From Microbacterium sp. LWH3-1.2 (GTDB lineage Bacteria > Actinomycetota > Actinomycetes > Actinomycetales > Microbacteriaceae): DNA of 64,000 nucleotides. The stretch is from the NCBI RefSeq assembly GCF_040675855.1, contig NZ_JBEGIK010000001.1, forward strand, positions 1,240,001 through 1,304,000, read 5' to 3'. The notes beneath the pieces are model-generated. The model searched no databases, was not told the DNA's origin, and worked only from the letters and a program-made list of their open reading frames with translations. Position numbers and translations under genes: made by a program. Of the stretch, positions 16,444-25,524 are shown one piece after another (within the stretch, counting starts at the first letter, position 1; every line of letters starts with the position of its first letter).

Positions 16444-17367
16444 GTGGACGACCAGGAGGCACTCGACGCCTACTCCTCGACGGTCATGCGCGTTGCGCAG
16501 ATCGTGCTGCCCTCCGTCGCGGCGGTGAGTGTGCGCACCCGCCAGGGCGCGGGTGCGGGCAGCGCGTCGGTCATCACGTCGGAGGGGCACCTGCTCACGA
16601 GCGCGCATGTGGTCGAGGGCGCGATCGGGGTGGAGGTCGCGTTTCCGGACGGCACGGTGGCGGCGGCACCCGTCATCGGCGCCGATCCGCTGTCGGACCT
16701 CGCCGTGCTCCGCGCCGACATCGACACCCCGCCCCCGTTGACGATGGGGGATGCCTCGAAGCTCGGAGTCGGGCAGCTCGTGGTCGCCCTCGGCAATCCA
16801 CGCGGGTTCTCGGGCAGCGTGACCGCGGGGATCGTGTCGGCACTCGGACGCTCGCTGCCGACCCGCTCGGGTCGGGTGATCGACGAGGTGATCCAGACCG
16901 ACGCGGCCCTCAACCCGGGAAACAGCGGAGGAGTGCTCGCCGACAGCGCGGGCCACATGGTCGGCGTCAACACCGCCGTCGCCGGCATCGGGCTGGGGCT
17001 CGCGGTGCCGATCAACGCGACGACGCGCGAGATCATCGACGCCCTGCGAGTCGAGGGGCGTGTGCGGCGTGCGTGGCTGGGCATCGCGGGTTCGACCGTG
17101 CCGCTCGGGCCTGAGGTCGCGGCGAAGGCCGGGTCGAAGGTCGGGATGCAGGTGGTGTCGGTTTCTTCGAACAGTCCCGCCGCCGTGGCCGGCGCCCGCA
17201 TCGGCGATATCGTGCTGTCGCTCGACGGCGTCCCGATCGCGGATCCGACGGCGTTGCAGCGTCGCATGGTCGAGGGGGCGATCGGTCGCCGCATGGAGAT
17301 GACGGTCTGGCGCAACGGCGCGTTGGTCGACGTCGTGGTGCTGCCGGAGGAACTGCGGGTGCGCTGA
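16444..17367 (+). CDS. Trypsin-like S1C serine protease with PDZ domain
   Basis: 307-residue HtrA/DegP-type protease. The catalytic triad is visible: His in 'LLTSAHVVEG', Asp in 'DPLSDLAVLRA', Ser in 'LNPGNSGGVLA'. Residues ~210-300 form one PDZ domain ('MQVVSVSSNSPAAVAGARIG', 'VLSLDGVPIADPTALQRRM'). GTG 16444 is the most likely start. Unusually, no signal peptide or membrane anchor precedes the protease domain, so it appears cytoplasmic. The N-terminus is not certain, because the plausible start codons upstream would add only unconserved sequence. Confidence 0.88.
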   Translation: MDDQEALDAYSSTVMRVAQIVLPSVAAVSVRTRQGAGAGSASVITSEGHLLTSAHVVEGAIGVEVAFPDGTVAAAPVIGADPLSDLAVLRADIDTPPPLTMGDASKLGVGQLVVALGNPRGFSGSVTAGIVSALGRSLPTRSGRVIDEVIQTDAALNPGNSGGVLADSAGHMVGVNTAVAGIGLGLAVPINATTREIIDALRVEGRVRRAWLGIAGSTVPLGPEVAAKAGSKVGMQVVSVSSNSPAAVAGARIGDIVLSLDGVPIADPTALQRRMVEGAIGRRMEMTVWRNGALVDVVVLPEELRVR

Positions 17368-17413
17368 ACGCGCGGGATCTACGCTGTGACTGTCGCCGAA
17401 GGAAGGAGTCGCG

Positions 17414-17881
17414 GTGTCCACCTATGACGAGCACTTCTCTCACGCCCACGTGCCGGGGCCGGGTGAGTCGAGCATCCCTGAGCTCGAGGTCGACGAGACG
17501 ATCCCGCCGCGACCTGAGGAAGAGATCGCCGATGTCGCGCGCGCGGAGCCCGACGTCGAAGACCACAGCCACCATCGGAACATCGTGCGGGTGTGGCGCG
17601 GAGTGATCCGCACAGAGGACCGCGACGAATATGTCGAGTATGTCGAGCGGACGAGGATCGAAGAGTATCGCTCGATCCCTGGAAACCGGGGTGCGTGGAC
17701 GCTCACGCGCGAACTTCCCAACGGTCTGACGGAGATCCTCACGGTCTCGCGGTGGGACAGCCTGAGCAGCATCCGAGGATTCGCGGGCGACGACATCGAC
17801 AGGGCGGTGTACTACCCGGACGACGATCGGTTCCTCGTCGAGCGGGACGACACCGTGCGCCATTACGTGCAGCGCCGCTGA
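17414..17881 (+). CDS. ABM-like (antibiotic biosynthesis monooxygenase fold) protein
   Basis: 155 residues. The first ~50 are acidic and probably disordered ('PELEVDETIPPRPEEEIADV'). Residues ~55-155 look like one dimeric alpha/beta-barrel (ABM) domain: 'NIVRVWRGVIRTEDRDEYVEY', 'NRGAWTLTRELPNGLTEILTVSRW'. GTG 17414 has 'ggaaggag' upstream. Such domains bind heme or small aromatics, but the function here is unknown. It is 46 bases after the protease gene and could be co-transcribed. Confidence 0.7.
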   Translation: MSTYDEHFSHAHVPGPGESSIPELEVDETIPPRPEEEIADVARAEPDVEDHSHHRNIVRVWRGVIRTEDRDEYVEYVERTRIEEYRSIPGNRGAWTLTRELPNGLTEILTVSRWDSLSSIRGFAGDDIDRAVYYPDDDRFLVERDDTVRHYVQRR

Positions 17882-18019
17882 CCTGTCGCGGGCACGCACG
17901 TGTCGTCGTCGACGCCGAGCTGCTCCAGTCCCGGGTGGTTTCACGACGAATGACGCCATGCGGTCGGCGTCGAAGCGGTCGTCCGCGGCCCGGTCACGCG
18001 TCGGTGCGGCGCCTGACCG
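17882..18019. other. Intergenic region before the helR stop
   Basis: Convergent gene ends; nothing recognised apart from GC-rich short repeats. Confidence 0.3.
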
Positions 18020-20194
18020 CTAACCCTCCAGCACGACGAGCCGCTCGGTCGCGCGGGTCATCGCCACGTAGCGGTCGACCGCGCCCTCGATCCCATCGCC
18101 GAACGTCGACGGCTCGACGAGCACGACGAGGTCGAACTCGAGCCCCTTCGCGAGCTCCGGGGTGAGCGAGCGCACCCGCTCCCGCGGGGCGAAGGACGGA
18201 TCGCCGATGACGCACGCCACACCCTCGCCGTGCCCGTCGAGCCATTCGGCGAGGATGCCGTCGCGCTCCGCCACCGTGCCGCGGCGCACCGGCACCCCGC
18301 TCGAACGGATCGACGTGGGCACGTTCGCGTCGGGGATCGCGGCGCGGATCACCGGCTCGGCCTCGATCATGACCTCGCTCGGCGTGCGGTAGTTGATCGT
18401 GAGCGACGACACGCCGACCTCGGTCAGACCCGCGTGCTCCAGGCGCTCCTGCCACGACTCGTGGAAGCCGTGCCGTGCCTGCGCCCGATCGCCGACCACC
18501 GTGAAGCTGCGCGACGGGCAGCGGGCCAGCAGCATCCGCCATTGCGCATCCGTGAGCTCCTGCGCCTCGTCGACGACCACGTGCGCGAACGGCCCCGCGA
18601 GCAGGTCGGGGTCGACGGTGTCGAGCACCGACTCGTCGACGAGGCTGTTGCGCAGGTCGTCGCCGTCGAGCCACTGCACCATCTCGTCGCCGGCCTCTTT
18701 CAGACGGTCGACGACCTGCGCCATGTACTCGCGCTCCTGCGCGAGCTTCGCCTCGCGCTCCCGGCGTCGTCGCGACGCCCCCGGATCGCCCAGCCGGCGC
18801 CGGGCCGCGTCGAGCAGCGGCAGATCCGCGGTCGTCCAGGCCGCGGAATCCGATCTCTCGAGCGCCGCGATCTCATCCGGTTCGAGCCAGGGAGCGCAGC
18901 GGCGCAGATACGCGGGGACCCTCCACAGATCGGACACGAGAACGGATGCCTCGACCAGCGGCCACGCGCGACCGAAGGCGCGCGTCAGCTCCTCGTTGAG
19001 GGCCAGCGCCCGCCGCAGCTGATGCAGCGGCACCTCCTCGCCGTCGACCTGGTCGGTGAGCATGTCGAGGACCGTCTCCCAGACCTGGTCGCGCGCCTCG
19101 TTGTGGGGCACGCCCGCCTCGGCCGACGCGAACGCCTCGGCCCAGTCCTGGGGAGCGAACCGCAACTCGGCCCACGGTGTCTCGACGAGCAGGCCCTCCG
19201 TGGGCGGCTCCTCGTAGAGCCGGACGGCGGGCTCGATCGCGTCCACCATGCGCGCGTCTGCCTTCAGGCGCGCGACGACGGGGTCGATCTCGGGCGCCGC
19301 CGCTGCGCCCTCGGTCACGAGGTCCCGCAGGGTGCAGGTCTGCACGCTCTCCTCGCCGAGGCTCGGGAGCACGTCCTCGACGTAGGAGAGGTACGCGGGG
19401 CTCGGGCCGACGAACAGCACTCCGCCGCGCCCTTCGCCGAGGCGCGGGTCGGAGTACACGAGGTACGCGGCGCGATGCAGCGCCACCACGGTCTTGCCCG
19501 TGCCGGGGCCGCCGTCCACGACGAGCGCACCCCGTGAGCCGGCACGGATGATCGCGTCCTGATCGGCCTGGATCGTGCCGAGCACATCGCGCATGCGGGG
19601 CGAGCGGCTCGCGCCGAGGCTCGCGATGAATGCGGACTGGTCGTCGAGGGCCGCATTGTGGTCGAGTCCCTCGGCGGTGAAGACCTCGTCCCAGTAGTCG
19701 GTGACGTGGCCGCCGGTCCAACGGTACCGACGGCGGCTCACGAGGCCGGAGGGGTGCGCGTGCGTGGCGGCGAAGAAGGACTCGGCGGCGGGCGTACGCC
19801 AGTCGACGAGCAGGCGGTGGCCGGCAGCATCCGTGAGTCCGAAGCGGCCGATGTAGACGGGCTCGGAGCCGTCGGCGGGAACCATGCGGCCCAGACACGC
19901 GTCGACCCCGAAGCGGCGCAGCACCCGCAGCCGCGCGGAGACGCGGTGGATCTCGATGTCGCGCTCGACACCCGCCTGGCCGTGCCCGCCGGGGCGGCGG
20001 CGCAGCTCGTCGAGGCGCAGCTCGAGTCCCGCGATCGAGCGCTCGAGGGTGTCGGCGATCGCGGCGAAGTGCTGCTCGTCGCGGCCGATGAGCGCCGGGT
20101 CGGCCTTGGCGGCGAGGCGGGCGGGAAGGTGGAAGGCGGTGAGGTCGGCTGAGGGAGAGCTCGGGTTGGAATCGCTGATCGAAGGGGTGTTCAC
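18020..20194 (-). CDS. helR: HelR-type RNA-polymerase recycling helicase-like ATPase
   Basis: 724-residue UvrD/Rep-like superfamily 1 protein of the HelD group. Walker A is G-G-P-G-T-G-K-T at about 228-235, Walker B is 'HVVVDEAQEL', and late motifs include 'INYRTP' and 'AKGLEFDLVVLV' plus 'YVAMTRATERL'. The N-terminal ~130 residues carry the helical arm region. Actinobacterial HelR displaces rifamycins from RNA polymerase and gives rifampicin tolerance (established in Streptomyces and Mycobacterium abscessus). GTG 20194 follows 'ggagccgatgcc'. A rifamycin-associated element at 20293-20314 lies upstream, which separates it from generic HelD. Symbol assigned on that basis. Confidence 0.88.
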   Translation of the reverse strand: MNTPSISDSNPSSPSADLTAFHLPARLAAKADPALIGRDEQHFAAIADTLERSIAGLELRLDELRRRPGGHGQAGVERDIEIHRVSARLRVLRRFGVDACLGRMVPADGSEPVYIGRFGLTDAAGHRLLVDWRTPAAESFFAATHAHPSGLVSRRRYRWTGGHVTDYWDEVFTAEGLDHNAALDDQSAFIASLGASRSPRMRDVLGTIQADQDAIIRAGSRGALVVDGGPGTGKTVVALHRAAYLVYSDPRLGEGRGGVLFVGPSPAYLSYVEDVLPSLGEESVQTCTLRDLVTEGAAAAPEIDPVVARLKADARMVDAIEPAVRLYEEPPTEGLLVETPWAELRFAPQDWAEAFASAEAGVPHNEARDQVWETVLDMLTDQVDGEEVPLHQLRRALALNEELTRAFGRAWPLVEASVLVSDLWRVPAYLRRCAPWLEPDEIAALERSDSAAWTTADLPLLDAARRRLGDPGASRRRREREAKLAQEREYMAQVVDRLKEAGDEMVQWLDGDDLRNSLVDESVLDTVDPDLLAGPFAHVVVDEAQELTDAQWRMLLARCPSRSFTVVGDRAQARHGFHESWQERLEHAGLTEVGVSSLTINYRTPSEVMIEAEPVIRAAIPDANVPTSIRSSGVPVRRGTVAERDGILAEWLDGHGEGVACVIGDPSFAPRERVRSLTPELAKGLEFDLVVLVEPSTFGDGIEGAVDRYVAMTRATERLVVLEG

Positions 20195-20292
20195 GGCATC
20201 GGCTCCAGGCGGCTTCGCGACGCGGTTTCGGGCGGAGGGAGTGGGCGGGGAACGGGGCAGGAGCGTCGCGACCGACCAGTATGCGCCCTCGT

Positions 20293-20314
20293 GGGGCCCT
20301 TGCCGCAAGTCCCC
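20293..20314 (-). promoter_or_regulatory. Rifamycin-associated element (RAE) in the helR promoter
   Basis: On the minus strand the site reads GGGGA, then CTTGCGGCAAG, then GGCCCC, a GC-rich imperfect palindrome that I recognise as the RAE found upstream of rifamycin-inactivating and helR genes. Its TTGCGG lies where a -35 would be, with CATACT about 19 bases on. It predicts rifampicin-induced helR transcription. Confidence 0.75.
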
Positions 20315-20526
20315 CACGCGCGGATATCCTGGTCGTGGCAGGACGGTCGCGCCTCTGCGTGCGCAGGCCCCCGCCTCACCCCTCCAACTCGCTCGGCTGT
20401 CACGCGTCGTTCACCTCGGCGGAGGTGTTCACGCGATCCGCATGATGCCCGCCGAGCGCGCCGCTCTATACGGTGACCTCCGGGGGCCCGTTGCGCACGC
20501 CCACCGCTCGGGGACAGGAGACACGC

Positions 20527-22881
20527 ATGACCGCTGACGACCGCACCTCTGTCGTGGGGGAGCCGCTCCCACCCGCACGGGTGCTGCCCTTCGCGCCGAA
20601 GCCGTCGGGCAGCTACGCGGGCCGCACGCTCGCCGAGTCGACGTACTCGCCGCTGCCGCCCGAGCGCCACCTGAACGAGAACGCGCCCAACGTGCTCGTC
20701 ATCCTCATCGACGACGCCGGGCCCGCGCTCCCGGCGCCCCTCGGCGGCAAGGTCGCCACACCGACGCTCGATCGCATCCGCCGGGGCGGCATCGGCTACA
20801 ACCGCTTCCACACCACGTCGATGTGCTCGCCGACCCGCGCCTCGCTGCTGACGGGTCGCAACCACCACCGGGTCGGCGCCGGTCAGATCGCCGAGCTCGC
20901 CAACGACTGGGACGGCTACTCGGGCCACATCCCCAAGTCGAGCGCCACCATGGCCGAGGTGCTGCGCAATTACGGCTACTCGACCGCGGCGTGGGGCAAG
21001 TGGCACAACACGCCCGCCGAAGAGACGACGAAGGCCGGCCCCTACGAGAACTGGCCGACCGGCAACGGCTTCGAGTACTTCTACGGCTTCCTCGCGGGCG
21101 AGGCGTCGCAGTACGAGCCCAACCTGGTGCGCAACACGACGTCGGTGCTGCCGCCGAAGTCGCCGGAGGAGGGGTATCACCTCAGCGAGGACATCGCCGA
21201 CGATGCGATCTCGTGGCTGCGCGACCACAAGGCGCTCTCTCCCGACAAGCCCTTCTTCATGTACTGGGCGACCGGCGCCATCCACGGCCCGCACCACGTG
21301 CACAAGGAGTGGGCCGACAAGTACAAGGGCGTCTTCGACGACGGGTGGGACTCCTACCGGGAGGACGCGCTCGCCGGGGCGAAGGCGGCGGGCTGGGTGC
21401 CCGAGGATGCCGTGCTCACGCCCCGGCCCGACTCGCTGCAGGGCTGGGTCGACATCCCCGATCACCAGAAGCCGTTCCAGGCCCGTCTCATGGAGGTGTG
21501 CGCCGGGTTCGGCGAGCACGCCGACGTGCAGGCCGGCCGTGTGGTCGATGAGCTCGAGCGACTGGGGTACGCCGACGACACGATCGTCATCTACATCTGG
21601 GGCGACAACGGCTCATCGGGCGAGGGTCAGAACGGCACGATCAGCGAGCTGCTCGCGCAGAACATGATCCCGACCACGATCGACCAGCACATCGCGGCTC
21701 TCGAGGAGCTCGGCGGCCTCGACGCACTGGGCACGCCGGCGACGGACAACCAGTACCACGCGGCCTGGGCCTGGGCCGGCTCCTCGCCATACCAGGGCAT
21801 GAAGCTGATGGCCTCGCACCTCGGCGGCACCCGCAACCCGATGTTCATCCAGTGGCCTGGGCGCATCGAGCACGACCCCGTGCCGCGCACCCAGTTCCAC
21901 CACGTGATCGATCTGGCACCGACGATCTACGAGATCCTGGGCATCTCCCATCCCGACACGGTCAACGGCATCCCGCAGGACCCGATCGACGGCACGAGCT
22001 TCGCCTACTCGATCGACGACAAGGCCGCCGAGGGGCGGCACCGGGTGCAGTACTTCGAGATCATGGCGAGCCGGTCGATCTACGAGGACGGCTGGATCGC
22101 CTCGACGACCGGGCCGCGCCTGCCCTGGGTGCCCGGTGTGCCGGCGGGCATCCAGACCTGGACGCCCGCCGAAGACAAGTGGGAGCTCTACAACCTCGAC
22201 GAGGACTGGAGCCAGTCGAAGGACCTCGCCGACCAGCACCCCGAGAAGCTCGCCGGGCTCAAGGAGCTCTTCGCGATCGAGGCGGCGAAGAACAAGGTGC
22301 TCCCCATCGGCGGCGGGCTCTGGGTCGTGCCCTTCCACCCGGAGCTGCGCATCTCCCCGCCGTACACCGAGTGGGAGTTCTCGGGCGAGACGTTCCGCGT
22401 GCCCGAGTTCTGTGCCCCCGCCCTGGGAAACAAGCCGAACATCGTGTCCATCGACGTGAAGGTCGGCGACATGGCCAACGGCGTCCTGTACAAGCTCGGC
22501 GGCGCGGGCGGCGGCCTCACGGCGTTCGTCGTCGACGGCGTCCTGACGTACGAGTACAACCTGTTCCTCGTGCAGCGGACGACCATCGCTGCCACCGAGA
22601 CCCTCGCTCCCGGCGACCACACGATCGAGATCGAGACCTCGTACCTCGAACCGCGACCGGGCGGCCCGCTCAGCGTCGTGCTGCGCGTCGACGACGCCGA
22701 GGTCGCGTCGGGAACGGTGCCGGTCAGCGCGCCGCTGCTTTTCTCGGCCAACGACTGCCTCGACGTCGGCCGCGCGTACGGCGGCGCTGTGTCGCGGGCG
22801 TACGTCGACAAGATGCCGTTCGCCTTCGACGGCGAGATCGGCCGCGTGCACGTCGCGTACAAGGTGCCCGCCCAGGCGTAG
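20527..22881 (+). CDS. Type I arylsulfatase
   Basis: 784-residue formylglycine sulfatase. The N-terminal metal Asp pair is in 'NVLVILIDDAGP' (about 62-63). The modification motif C-S-P-T-R places the catalytic Cys at 100, followed by 'ASLLTGRNHH'; further metal/substrate residues lie in 'GKWH', 'AIHGPHH' and 'WGDNGSS'. The C-terminal ~170 residues form a beta-rich appendage. Length and layout match large mycobacterial AtsA-like sulfatases. ATG 20527 follows 'caggagacacgc'. No signal peptide. Hydrolyses sulfate esters, perhaps for sulfur supply. It requires a formylglycine-generating enzyme, which is not in the window. Confidence 0.92.
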   Translation: MTADDRTSVVGEPLPPARVLPFAPKPSGSYAGRTLAESTYSPLPPERHLNENAPNVLVILIDDAGPALPAPLGGKVATPTLDRIRRGGIGYNRFHTTSMCSPTRASLLTGRNHHRVGAGQIAELANDWDGYSGHIPKSSATMAEVLRNYGYSTAAWGKWHNTPAEETTKAGPYENWPTGNGFEYFYGFLAGEASQYEPNLVRNTTSVLPPKSPEEGYHLSEDIADDAISWLRDHKALSPDKPFFMYWATGAIHGPHHVHKEWADKYKGVFDDGWDSYREDALAGAKAAGWVPEDAVLTPRPDSLQGWVDIPDHQKPFQARLMEVCAGFGEHADVQAGRVVDELERLGYADDTIVIYIWGDNGSSGEGQNGTISELLAQNMIPTTIDQHIAALEELGGLDALGTPATDNQYHAAWAWAGSSPYQGMKLMASHLGGTRNPMFIQWPGRIEHDPVPRTQFHHVIDLAPTIYEILGISHPDTVNGIPQDPIDGTSFAYSIDDKAAEGRHRVQYFEIMASRSIYEDGWIASTTGPRLPWVPGVPAGIQTWTPAEDKWELYNLDEDWSQSKDLADQHPEKLAGLKELFAIEAAKNKVLPIGGGLWVVPFHPELRISPPYTEWEFSGETFRVPEFCAPALGNKPNIVSIDVKVGDMANGVLYKLGGAGGGLTAFVVDGVLTYEYNLFLVQRTTIAATETLAPGDHTIEIETSYLEPRPGGPLSVVLRVDDAEVASGTVPVSAPLLFSANDCLDVGRAYGGAVSRAYVDKMPFAFDGEIGRVHVAYKVPAQA

Positions 22882-23084
22882 CGGGATCCGAAGCGGCGGC
22901 CCTCGATCCTCGCCGGTCGGGGGCCGCTCCCGTTCAGAATGTGGACGGATGCTGCTCCCGTCGGTGTGCCGCATCCCGGAAGCGCGATCCGTCGCGTTCG
23001 CCTGCTCGCGTCGTCGCGGGTATTTTTGAACCTGGTTCAGTCGTCCTGGACCGGATCCATGCGCCGTGACGGGAGACGACGACG
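22882..23084. other. Intergenic region: sulfatase terminator and pan-operon promoter
   Basis: A GC-rich hairpin (around 22893-22930, arms GCGGCCC/GGGCCGC type) follows the sulfatase. Near 23022-23040 an AT-rich patch contains the palindrome TGAACCTGGTTCA (23027-23039), a possible operator before the pantothenate operon. Confidence 0.4.
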
Positions 23085-23822
23085 ATGCCGGACTCGCACT
23101 CCGCGCGCGCGCTTGCCCGCGTCGCGATCGTCGGCGACGGTCGCGTCGGTCGCGCGATGGTGTCCGCGCTCCGGCAAGCGGGTGTCGACGTGCAGGGTCC
23201 CCTCGGTCGCGGCGCGACGGGTGAACGCGCCGGCATCGTGCTGCTGGCGGTGCCGGATGCCGAGATCGGTGCGGCCGCGGCGCTCATCGCACCGGGCTGT
23301 GTCGTGGGGCATTTCTCGGGCGCGACGACGCTCGAGCCGCTCGCGCCGCACGAGGCGCTCAGCATCCATCCCCTCACCACCGTGACCGGCGAGACCTCCT
23401 TCGAGGGCGTGCCCGCGGCCCTCGCCGGCTCGACCGCGGAGGCCCTCGCCATGGCGCACGCGCTCGCCGGCGCGCTGGGGATGAGGCCGTTCGACGTATC
23501 CGACGCCGACCGGCCCGCGTACCACGCGGCAGCGTCGATCGCCTCGAACTTCCTCGTGACGCTCGAGTGCTTCGCCGAGGACCTCGCCGCGACCGCGGGC
23601 GTTCCCCGCGAGGCGCTCGCACCGCTCGTGCGCGCGACGGTCGCGAACTGGGAGGGGCACGGCGCCGCCGCCCTCACCGGTCCGATCGCCCGCGGCGACG
23701 AGCAGACCGTCGCCCGCCAGCGTGCCGCCGTGGCCGAGCGGCTCCCGGAGCGCGCCGAACTCTTCGACGCCCTGGTCGCCGCCACGCGCGACCTTCGCGC
23801 GCGGCAGGGAGCGGGCTCATGA
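23085..23822 (+). CDS. DUF2520 Rossmann-fold protein in the pantothenate operon
   Basis: 245 residues. N-terminal NAD(P)-binding strand-turn 'VAIVGDGRVGRAMVSAL' (about 13-29), then 'VLLAVPDAEIGAAA'. The DUF2520 block begins 'LSIHPLTTVTG' and a helical domain follows with 'AYHAAASIASNFLVTL'. The fold is that of 6-phosphogluconate dehydrogenase/ketopantoate reductase-like enzymes. ATG 23085 after 'gggagacgacgacg'. Its stop overlaps the panC start (ATGA), so it is translated with panC and panB. I infer a role as a ketopantoate reductase (PanE-type step), the step missing between PanB and PanC. This is unproven. Confidence 0.8.
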   Translation: MPDSHSARALARVAIVGDGRVGRAMVSALRQAGVDVQGPLGRGATGERAGIVLLAVPDAEIGAAAALIAPGCVVGHFSGATTLEPLAPHEALSIHPLTTVTGETSFEGVPAALAGSTAEALAMAHALAGALGMRPFDVSDADRPAYHAAASIASNFLVTLECFAEDLAATAGVPREALAPLVRATVANWEGHGAAALTGPIARGDEQTVARQRAAVAERLPERAELFDALVAATRDLRARQGAGS

Positions 23823-24664
23823 TCGTCGTCCGCACCGTCGCCGACCTGCGCGCCGCGCTGCGGGAGCGCCGTGGCGGCAGCATCGGCCTCGTCCCGACGA
23901 TGGGCGCCCTCCACGAGGGGCACGCGACCCTTCTGCGTGCTGCCCGCGACACCGACGAGACCGTCGTCATGACGATCTTCGTCAACCCGGCGCAGTTCGA
24001 CGAGCAGTCCGACCTCGCCGCGTACCCCCGCACCGAGGACGCCGACCTCGCGCTCGCCGAGGCCGAGGGAGTCGACGTCGTCTTCGCCCCGGAGACCTCC
24101 GAGGTCTATCCCGACGGCTTCGCCACCACCGTGAGCGTCGGCGGCGCGATCGCCGAGACCCTCGAGGGCGCCGAGCGCGGCCGTGCGCACTTCGACGGCG
24201 TTGCGACGGTCGTGACGAAGCTGATGCTCGCGGCGCTTCCCGACCACGCGTACTTCGGCGCGAAGGACGCCCAGCAGGTCGCGGTCATCCGCCGCTTCGT
24301 GGCCGACCTCGGCATCCCGGTCACCCTCGTCGTGTGTCCCACGTCGCGCGACGCGGACGGCCTCGCCCGCTCCAGTCGCAACACCCGCCTCTCGCCCGAA
24401 GAGCGCGCGCGGGCGCTCGCGATCCCGCATGCCCTCCAGGAGGTGACGGATGCTGCGGCCGCCGGCATCGCCGACACCGAGGCGCTGCACGCCCGAGCGC
24501 TGGCGACGCTCGAGGCATCCGGCATCCGTCCCGAGTACGTCGCCTTCGTCGACCCGCTCACATTCGCCCCCGTCTCGGTCGTCGACGGACCGGTGCTGGT
24601 CGCGATCGCGGCCCGCGTCGGCAGCACGCGGCTCATAGACAACACCGTCCTAGGAGGTGCGTGA
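23819..24664 (+). CDS. panC: Pantothenate synthetase
   Basis: 281 residues. ATP-dependent ligation of pantoate and beta-alanine to pantothenate, the last step of vitamin B5 synthesis; cytoplasmic dimer. Seen: 'VPTMGALHEGH' (HIGH-type nucleotide motif, about 25-35), 'TIFVNPAQF', the pantoate-binding 'YFGAKDAQQ', and the KMSKS-like 'SSRNTRLS'. ATG 23819 overlaps the DUF2520 stop and its TGA overlaps the panB ATG (TGATG), so the three genes are coupled. 'aggaggt' at its 3' end is the panB ribosome site. Confidence 0.96.
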   Translation: MIVVRTVADLRAALRERRGGSIGLVPTMGALHEGHATLLRAARDTDETVVMTIFVNPAQFDEQSDLAAYPRTEDADLALAEAEGVDVVFAPETSEVYPDGFATTVSVGGAIAETLEGAERGRAHFDGVATVVTKLMLAALPDHAYFGAKDAQQVAVIRRFVADLGIPVTLVVCPTSRDADGLARSSRNTRLSPEERARALAIPHALQEVTDAAAAGIADTEALHARALATLEASGIRPEYVAFVDPLTFAPVSVVDGPVLVAIAARVGSTRLIDNTVLGGA

Positions 24665-25524
24665 TGCGCGCACAGGTCACCCTGCAGCGACTCGCCGAGA
24701 TGAAGGCGCGCCGCGAGCCGATCGTGATGGTCACGGCATACGACTACCCGACCGCTCGGGTTGCGGAGCAGGCCGAGGTCGACATGGTGCTCGTCGGCGA
24801 CTCCGGCGCGCAGGTGGTGCTCGGGCACGATTCCACCGTCGCAGTCACCGTTGACGAGATGCTCGTGCTCGCCGGCGCCGTGCGCCGCGGCGTGCAGTCG
24901 GCGTTCGTCGTGGCCGACCTGCCGTTCGGGTCGACCGAGGTGTCGGACGAGCAGGCGGTCACGACCGCGATCCGGTTCGTCAAGGAGGCAGGCGCCGACG
25001 CCGTCAAGCTCGAGGGCGGGGGAGGGGCGCGGCTCAGCCGCATCCGAGCGATCGCCGAGGCGGGCATCCCGGTCGTCGCGCACGTGGGCCTCACGCCACA
25101 GACGGCGGTGGCTCTCGGGGGCCTTCGCGCCCAGGGGCGCACCGCGGAGTCGGCCGCCCGCATCGTGCGCGAGTCCCTCGCCGTGCAGGACGCCGGCGCG
25201 AGCGTGCTCGTCATCGAAGCGGTGCCCGCCGATGTCGCCGCCGTCGTGCTGCCGGCGCTCGAGATCCCGGTGATCGGCATCGGCGCCGGACCCGCCGACG
25301 GCCAGGTGCTCGTGATCCACGACCTGCTCGGCATCACCGAGGGCAAGACCGCGGCGTTCGTCAAGCGCTACGGCGCCATCGGGCCCGACATGGTGGCCGG
25401 CGTCGCCGCTTACGCCCGCGAGGTTCGGGGCGGGGTATTTCCCGGCCCCGAGCACGGGTACTCGGCCACCGACGTCGCGATCGAGGCCGCCCGCGCCGAG
25501 CTCGACGCCCGCTCGCGCGACTGA
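24664..25524 (+). CDS. panB: 3-methyl-2-oxobutanoate hydroxymethyltransferase (ketopantoate synthase)
   Basis: 286 residues. Transfers a hydroxymethyl group from methylenetetrahydrofolate to 2-oxoisovalerate, the first committed step to pantothenate. TIM barrel with 'MVTAYDYPTARVAE', metal-binding Asp in 'MVLVGDSGAQV', 'FVVADLPFGS', 'AVKLEGG', 'AHVGLTPQ' and 'IGIGAGP'. ATG 24664 follows 'aggaggtgcg'. Last gene of the operon. Aspartate decarboxylase (panD) is not in the window. Confidence 0.96.
   Translation: MRAQVTLQRLAEMKARREPIVMVTAYDYPTARVAEQAEVDMVLVGDSGAQVVLGHDSTVAVTVDEMLVLAGAVRRGVQSAFVVADLPFGSTEVSDEQAVTTAIRFVKEAGADAVKLEGGGGARLSRIRAIAEAGIPVVAHVGLTPQTAVALGGLRAQGRTAESAARIVRESLAVQDAGASVLVIEAVPADVAAVVLPALEIPVIGIGAGPADGQVLVIHDLLGITEGKTAAFVKRYGAIGPDMVAGVAAYAREVRGGVFPGPEHGYSATDVAIEAARAELDARSRD

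Noticed and set aside
20191..22974. Long minus-strand frames opposite the arylsulfatase
   Set aside because: They mirror the sulfatase codons, have no motifs, and the sulfatase has full catalytic motifs and a ribosome site.
22882..23084. Riboswitch before the pantothenate operon
   Set aside because: Only a short palindrome and a terminator-like stem are visible; no known riboswitch core was recognised.
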